Source: Bacteroidales bacterium (lineage in GTDB: Bacteria; Bacteroidota; Bacteroidia; Bacteroidales; JAADJA01). Taken from it: a stretch of 10,453 nucleotides of DNA. Shown here one piece after another: positions 6,898 to 10,453 of the stretch (its first letter is position 1; each line of letters begins with the position of its first letter). The DNA is taken from assembly GCA_021106665.1 (NCBI GenBank), contig JAIOTR010000259.1, forward strand, positions 1-10,453. Direction: 5' to 3'. The notes beneath the pieces are model-generated. The model made no database searches and was not told the origin of the DNA. It worked only from the letters and a program-made list of their open reading frames with translations. A program made the position numbers and the translations under genes.

Positions 6898-8722
6898 TTT
6901 GTTTATTGTATGATTTAATAATATCAATACATCTATCACCTACTTTTCCATCAATTTTATATACTTGATCTTGAAGATAATTGTTATAAATATCCTGGTT
7001 TAAAGATAGTGAACCATTTAAGAATTCCTGAATATAACTTGATAATTCTTTACTATCCGACGCCAGAAATGCAATTTTATCTTTATAATAACCCTGTATG
7101 TCCTGTTTTAATGGGTCTATGGTAATTAATGGTTTATTGAAAAATACACTTTCAAGTCCCACAGTTGAAAAACTGGTTATAACAATATCCGCCTTTGATA
7201 TTAACAAATATAAATCAATTGTTCCATTAATAATCACATCGTTACAACCTGCATCCGCTGCAATTTTTTTATAATATTCAATATCGTTCATTTCAGCCGG
7301 ATGCAGTTTCACAACCAATTTACAATTGTCAATATCTTTTACACCTGCAAACACTTCAAAAGCAACACGCTTTCTCATTACAGCATCCTTAATGGGTTGG
7401 GATGCAAAAACAATTATCTTTTGTTCTTCGCTGATATTGAACAATTTTTTGCCTTCGATATTTTTTAACCTCGGAATGATATCTGTCCTGATGAATCCTG
7501 TTTTGATTATAGAATTATCTGGATAATTTCCATGGTTGTACAATTTGTTCTCCCAATAACTGCCCCAGACTAAAGTGCAATCTGTTGTAATCTTTCTCTT
7601 TTTATCGTTAGTCGTAAAATGGTAATTTGGCTGCTGATCATGAATTATTCCATGCTGTATTCCGTAGGTAAATAAATCATTCATTTTTGCAGCATCCATT
7701 ATGGATTTGATACGTGGACCGTTTTCATCGATTGAGCTAACTGATTTAAATGAATATTTTTGAAAAAACTGATGGAATGCAAAATATTTAAAGAGGAAAA
7801 ATTTAGTGGATGAGTGTAATGATATCAACAAATTGAGGATTAACTTATCAATAGGATCCGAAAGTTCGGATTTAATTAAACTATATTTATTTTCTAATAT
7901 TAATAATTGTTCTTTTAGTGCTTTTCTTGTTTTTTTTGAAAGTATTCCACGAAATAGAACATATTCGCTATTAAACCTTTTCTTATTAAAGGTAAAATAA
8001 TAAGAGTGAAGTTTAAATGAATCACCCTGAAAAATTTTTGGTATTCCCACATCGTCCAGGATGATAAATTCTTCATCTATTTTCTCAAATAAATATTGCA
8101 GGTTGTAGTTGCCGGGTTCAGGTTTTAAAGTATGCAGGTTTAAACATGTTTGTTTAATAGTATGATCAATAACAATGTGCTTTTTCTTTTTTAGTTTGTT
8201 TAAATCCAAAATTGTAACCAATGCCCTGATTAAGAAAAAAACAGCATAATTAAATAAGGCCGGAAAATTAGTTTTTCCTGGTACTTTTGATGGTAAAATA
8301 AGTTTAATCTTATTTGAATGGAAGTAGCTGCCCAGAAAAGTATTGTCAGAATAAACCGTTACATTTAAATATTTTGGAGTAAGATTTTCAATGGCTTTTA
8401 TCTCATAAAACAAATTAGAAATGAAAAAGTATGACCTGAATTTATGATAATGCCAGATACTAGCATTTTCAATTGTTAAATGATCGGTTATTGCGACCTC
8501 ATTAATTAAATGTTCACCAAAGTTTATAATGTGTTTGAAGATTTCACTATTCAGGTTCTTTTTTTCTTCGAGAGATATTTCAATTTGTCCTTGAGTGAAT
8601 TTTGCTAATTCCTTAGTAATTTCAACATTAGCGTATATATCAATATGTTTTTCCTGGGCAAGAATCAGGATATTCTGTTCTTCTTCGAAAGATAATGTTC
8701 GATTAATTACAATTGCTTCCAT
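6884..8722 (-). CDS. Putative GT-B glycosyltransferase, candidate nonulosonate transferase
   Basis: A 612-aa protein with no signal peptide. I cannot assign it to a named family. The C-terminal half looks like a GT-B nucleotide-sugar-binding domain: TYGIQHGIIHDQ (352-363), LVWGSYW (384-390), KTGFIRTD (407-414), a beta strand KIIVFASQP (435-443), VVKLHPAEM (470-478) and VITSFSTVGLES (514-525). Bacterial sialyltransferases of GT38, GT52 and GT80 share a D/E-D/E-G motif, an HP motif and a later Ser/Thr motif. Here SIDENGPR (330-337), HP (474-475) and SFST (517-520) appear in that order, although DENG has one extra residue. CDP-glycerol and Kdo transferases also carry HP-like motifs. The N-terminal 320 residues are hydrophobic in patches (about 155-172, 295-317) and unfamiliar. 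Its position between wzx and neuB, with 16- and 14-base overlaps, suits the transferase for the sugar made by this operon. That role is inferred. Confidence 0.72.
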   Translation of the reverse strand: MEAIVINRTLSFEEEQNILILAQEKHIDIYANVEITKELAKFTQGQIEISLEEKKNLNSEIFKHIINFGEHLINEVAITDHLTIENASIWHYHKFRSYFFISNLFYEIKAIENLTPKYLNVTVYSDNTFLGSYFHSNKIKLILPSKVPGKTNFPALFNYAVFFLIRALVTILDLNKLKKKKHIVIDHTIKQTCLNLHTLKPEPGNYNLQYLFEKIDEEFIILDDVGIPKIFQGDSFKLHSYYFTFNKKRFNSEYVLFRGILSKKTRKALKEQLLILENKYSLIKSELSDPIDKLILNLLISLHSSTKFFLFKYFAFHQFFQKYSFKSVSSIDENGPRIKSIMDAAKMNDLFTYGIQHGIIHDQQPNYHFTTNDKKRKITTDCTLVWGSYWENKLYNHGNYPDNSIIKTGFIRTDIIPRLKNIEGKKLFNISEEQKIIVFASQPIKDAVMRKRVAFEVFAGVKDIDNCKLVVKLHPAEMNDIEYYKKIAADAGCNDVIINGTIDLYLLISKADIVITSFSTVGLESVFFNKPLITIDPLKQDIQGYYKDKIAFLASDSKELSSYIQEFLNGSLSLNQDIYNNYLQDQVYKIDGKVGDRCIDIIKSYNKQNDEI

Positions 8723-10158
8723 CTTTTATTCAAAATATTTTTAATTTCATTTTTATATAAGATGGTAAGACTGGCCACAATCACTAATACAACAATGGCT
8801 GCAGTAATGAAGGGGTTTAAGTCGAATTGTAATTTGGTAATTTCTGTTATAACAGTGACTCCGATAATCACAAAAGGAAAGATCAACAGTTTGTTTAGGT
8901 TCCATGAGATGTGGACAGTTTTATTCTGATATATATATATACCAATTACCTGTATGGTTTGTGACACAATAATTGAGGTAATAGCACCGTAAGCTCCCCA
9001 AATCGGTACAAGAATATATAATAATATGAGGTTTATTATAAGAACTACCAAATTGAGATAGAGAAATATCCGAGTTTTCTTTTCAAAATAAAGCGGAATT
9101 GAAAAAATAATATATTGAGTCCTTAATATGTATCGGATAAAGACAATTGCAATAAATCCGGCTGCCAGTTTGAGGTCTGTTTTAAAAATCAAACAATAAA
9201 CCATTGCAGGGATAATAGCGGCTGCTATTAACAATTGACTTTGCGCTATTAGAAGATGTGATAGCTTTTTAATTTCACCAGAGTTTTTTTCTATTCCCTC
9301 CTTCATCATTCTGAACATTTCAGGTTGTGTGGCTCCCTGGAATCCTTGCAGAATGATTTCAATTCCCCTCCCCAAAAGCAATGCTTGGGCATATATACCT
9401 AATGTAACTGGAGTGGCTTCAAGAAAATACCTGTCGGCAAAATTGATACCCCAGGCTACAAAAGTAAATTCAAAAAGTGGTAGTGCAAATTTATTCGCAG
9501 GTTTAAGAATTTTCCGGTTATAATGAAAACCTGACCGATAATAAGTATAAATTAAAATAGAAATAGAAATAATCCCGCTACCAATGGCGCTTCCATAAAC
9601 ATATCCGATAAAACTCATATCATAAAAGAACACCCCGATTAGTTGGAAAGCAGCTCTAAGGATTCCAAGTAAAAATCCAAGTTTTAAGTAGAATCTAACT
9701 TTTTTCTCATTTCTGTAAAGCGCAAAGGCAGTTGTGTTTATGGCACGAAACAATCCTACCAATATTGCAGCAAAACCGTATTTCGAAAAATCCTGTAATT
9801 CTGGTTGGGTAAACAACCGCCCAATATAATTCCTGAAAATAAAAGCAACAGTTATTACTATGAGACCGCGAAACAAAATAGAATTAAAAATACCCGATAC
9901 CAGTTTATTGTAATCATTCTTGTTTTCAACATGATCGTAATAAAATCTGGAGATGGCACTACTCATAGCAAAAGTAGCAATGATAAAAGCCAGGGAAATA
10001 ATGGTTTCTGTAATTTCAATCTGCGAAAAATCCGCAGGCATAAGTTTATTTTCGCCTTCGATCAATGGCCTGACAAACAAATTTAATACAGGGGGAAAAG
10101 CTGCAACAGCAGTATAAAGAAATGAGAGTTTAAAAATTTCTTTATTGTCTAATTTCAT
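8707..10158 (-). CDS. wzx: Wzx-type polysaccharide flippase (MOP superfamily)
   Basis: A 483-aa polytopic inner-membrane protein with roughly 12-14 hydrophobic segments separated by short basic loops. Examples are residues 10-29, 51-70, 97-108, 157-177, 186-206, 308-326, 331-345, 366-385, 390-409, 424-440 and 449-467. Features typical of O-antigen/capsule flippases include an N-terminal FLYTAVAAFPPVLNLFV segment, FALPLFEFTFVAWGINFADRY after mid-protein (224-244), and LGIYAQALLLG (253-263). The family moves undecaprenyl-pyrophosphate-linked repeat units from the cytoplasmic to the periplasmic face. The ATG at 10158 follows a 63-base gap from the upstream gene, the only real intergenic gap in the operon. 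The stop lies inside the next gene's start (16-base overlap). An (AT)6A run at 8929-8941 encodes IYIY at residues 407-410. A lipid-linked intermediate, and so a Wzx/Wzy-type route, is implied, but no Wzy is in the window. Confidence 0.9.
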   Translation of the reverse strand: MKLDNKEIFKLSFLYTAVAAFPPVLNLFVRPLIEGENKLMPADFSQIEITETIISLAFIIATFAMSSAISRFYYDHVENKNDYNKLVSGIFNSILFRGLIVITVAFIFRNYIGRLFTQPELQDFSKYGFAAILVGLFRAINTTAFALYRNEKKVRFYLKLGFLLGILRAAFQLIGVFFYDMSFIGYVYGSAIGSGIISISILIYTYYRSGFHYNRKILKPANKFALPLFEFTFVAWGINFADRYFLEATPVTLGIYAQALLLGRGIEIILQGFQGATQPEMFRMMKEGIEKNSGEIKKLSHLLIAQSQLLIAAAIIPAMVYCLIFKTDLKLAAGFIAIVFIRYILRTQYIIFSIPLYFEKKTRIFLYLNLVVLIINLILLYILVPIWGAYGAITSIIVSQTIQVIGIYIYQNKTVHISWNLNKLLIFPFVIIGVTVITEITKLQFDLNPFITAAIVVLVIVASLTILYKNEIKNILNKRWKQL

Positions 10159-10221
10159 TGAAGTTTAAACACAATATGATGCAAACTGCAATATTAGTCA
10201 TTTTTCAGATTTAATTTTACC

Positions 10222-10453
10222 TCAATGAAGTAAGTTAAGCAATATTGTTTTCAATGTTCTCAGGAATTTTCTCAACCCTAAAAAATCAACTACTTGTAAA
10301 ATAATGTTTAGAGAATTTCTTTTTATCCCAATTGAGGTAAATGGATAAAGTTTTCTTCGTTTTTCAATACGGTCAATATATGAAATAGCAGAGTTGTAAT
10401 CATTAATGAAATTATTCTTTGATTCTAACTCGTTAAGTTTAAACGCGGACATC
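10222..10453 (-). CDS. C-terminal fragment of an unidentified protein (cut by right edge)
   Basis: The frame is open from the right edge to a TGA at 10224-10222, giving at least 76 codons. The Met codon at 10452-10450 may be a start or an internal Met; the window stops one base beyond it, so this cannot be decided. The visible part is basic and ends in an amphipathic or hydrophobic tail, FLRTLKTILLNLLH. YNSAISYIDRIEKRRKLYPF lies mid-fragment. I do not recognise a family. A basic C-terminal tail like this is common in glycosyltransferases of polysaccharide loci and would fit the context, but nothing specific supports it. It is co-directional with wzx and 63 bases upstream of it, with no clear terminator or strong promoter between them, so it probably belongs to the same transcript. 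Confidence 0.6.
   Translation of the reverse strand, partial: MSAFKLNELESKNNFINDYNSAISYIDRIEKRRKLYPFTSIGIKRNSLNIILQVVDFLGLRKFLRTLKTILLNLLH

Noticed and set aside
6898..6939. N-terminal extension of NeuB from an ATG at 6939
   Set aside because: The 14 added residues have no counterpart in the family and lie entirely within the end of the upstream gene; the ATG pair at 6897/6894 gives the normal length.
8929..8941. (AT)6A microsatellite in wzx as a phase-variation switch
   Set aside because: Only 6.5 units, encoding an ordinary IYIY segment of a membrane helix; too short to argue for switching without read evidence.
10159..10221. Promoter or terminator in the 63-base gap upstream of wzx
   Set aside because: No good TAnnTTTG element with a spaced TTTG and no GC-rich hairpin with a T-tract could be found; read-through from the upstream gene is simpler.
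1..10453. CRISPR arrays, tRNA or rRNA genes, transposases, integrases, attachment sites
   Set aside because: Reading both strands gave no repeat-spacer pattern, cloverleaf, rRNA-like stretch, transposase motif or terminal inverted repeats.

Overview
The window looks like a chromosomal surface-polysaccharide locus from a member of the Bacteroidota. The DNA is AT-rich, genes are packed with short overlaps, Shine-Dalgarno sequences are weak or absent, and a few promoter candidates resemble the TTTG / TAnnTTTG pattern of that phylum. The class or genus cannot be told from this sequence.

Layout. Positions 1-971 (minus) hold most of a GpsA-like glycerol-3-phosphate dehydrogenase that runs off the left edge. 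Positions 972-1280 are a divergent intergenic region with candidate promoters. A TylF-type O-methyltransferase lies on the plus strand at 1281-1997. It is followed by a 279-base stretch that may hold a broken remnant ORF. From 2277 to the right edge, everything is on the minus strand. In transcription order (right to left): the C-terminus of an unidentified protein, a Wzx-type flippase, a 612-aa GT-B-like glycosyltransferase, a NeuB-type nonulosonate synthase, a NeuD/PglD-type acyltransferase, a xylose-isomerase-like TIM barrel protein, an N-terminal CBS-pair / DegT-family aminotransferase fusion, and a NeuA-type CMP-nonulosonate cytidylyltransferase. The last seven are joined by overlaps of 4-16 bases and look like one translationally coupled operon.

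How they may work together (inference). The aminotransferase and the PglD-type enzyme could place and acylate an amino group on a hexose. NeuB would condense the resulting sugar with phosphoenolpyruvate to a 9-carbon acid, and NeuA would activate it with CTP. The 612-aa glycosyltransferase could transfer it to a lipid-linked glycan, and Wzx would flip that glycan across the inner membrane. No NeuC/LegG-type epimerase and no sugar-nucleotide 4,6-dehydratase is visible. The TIM barrel protein occupies a pathway position with no counterpart in the standard sialic, legionaminic or pseudaminic acid routes. This missing step, the CBS-regulated aminotransferase and the uncharacterised transferase are the parts most likely to be new.
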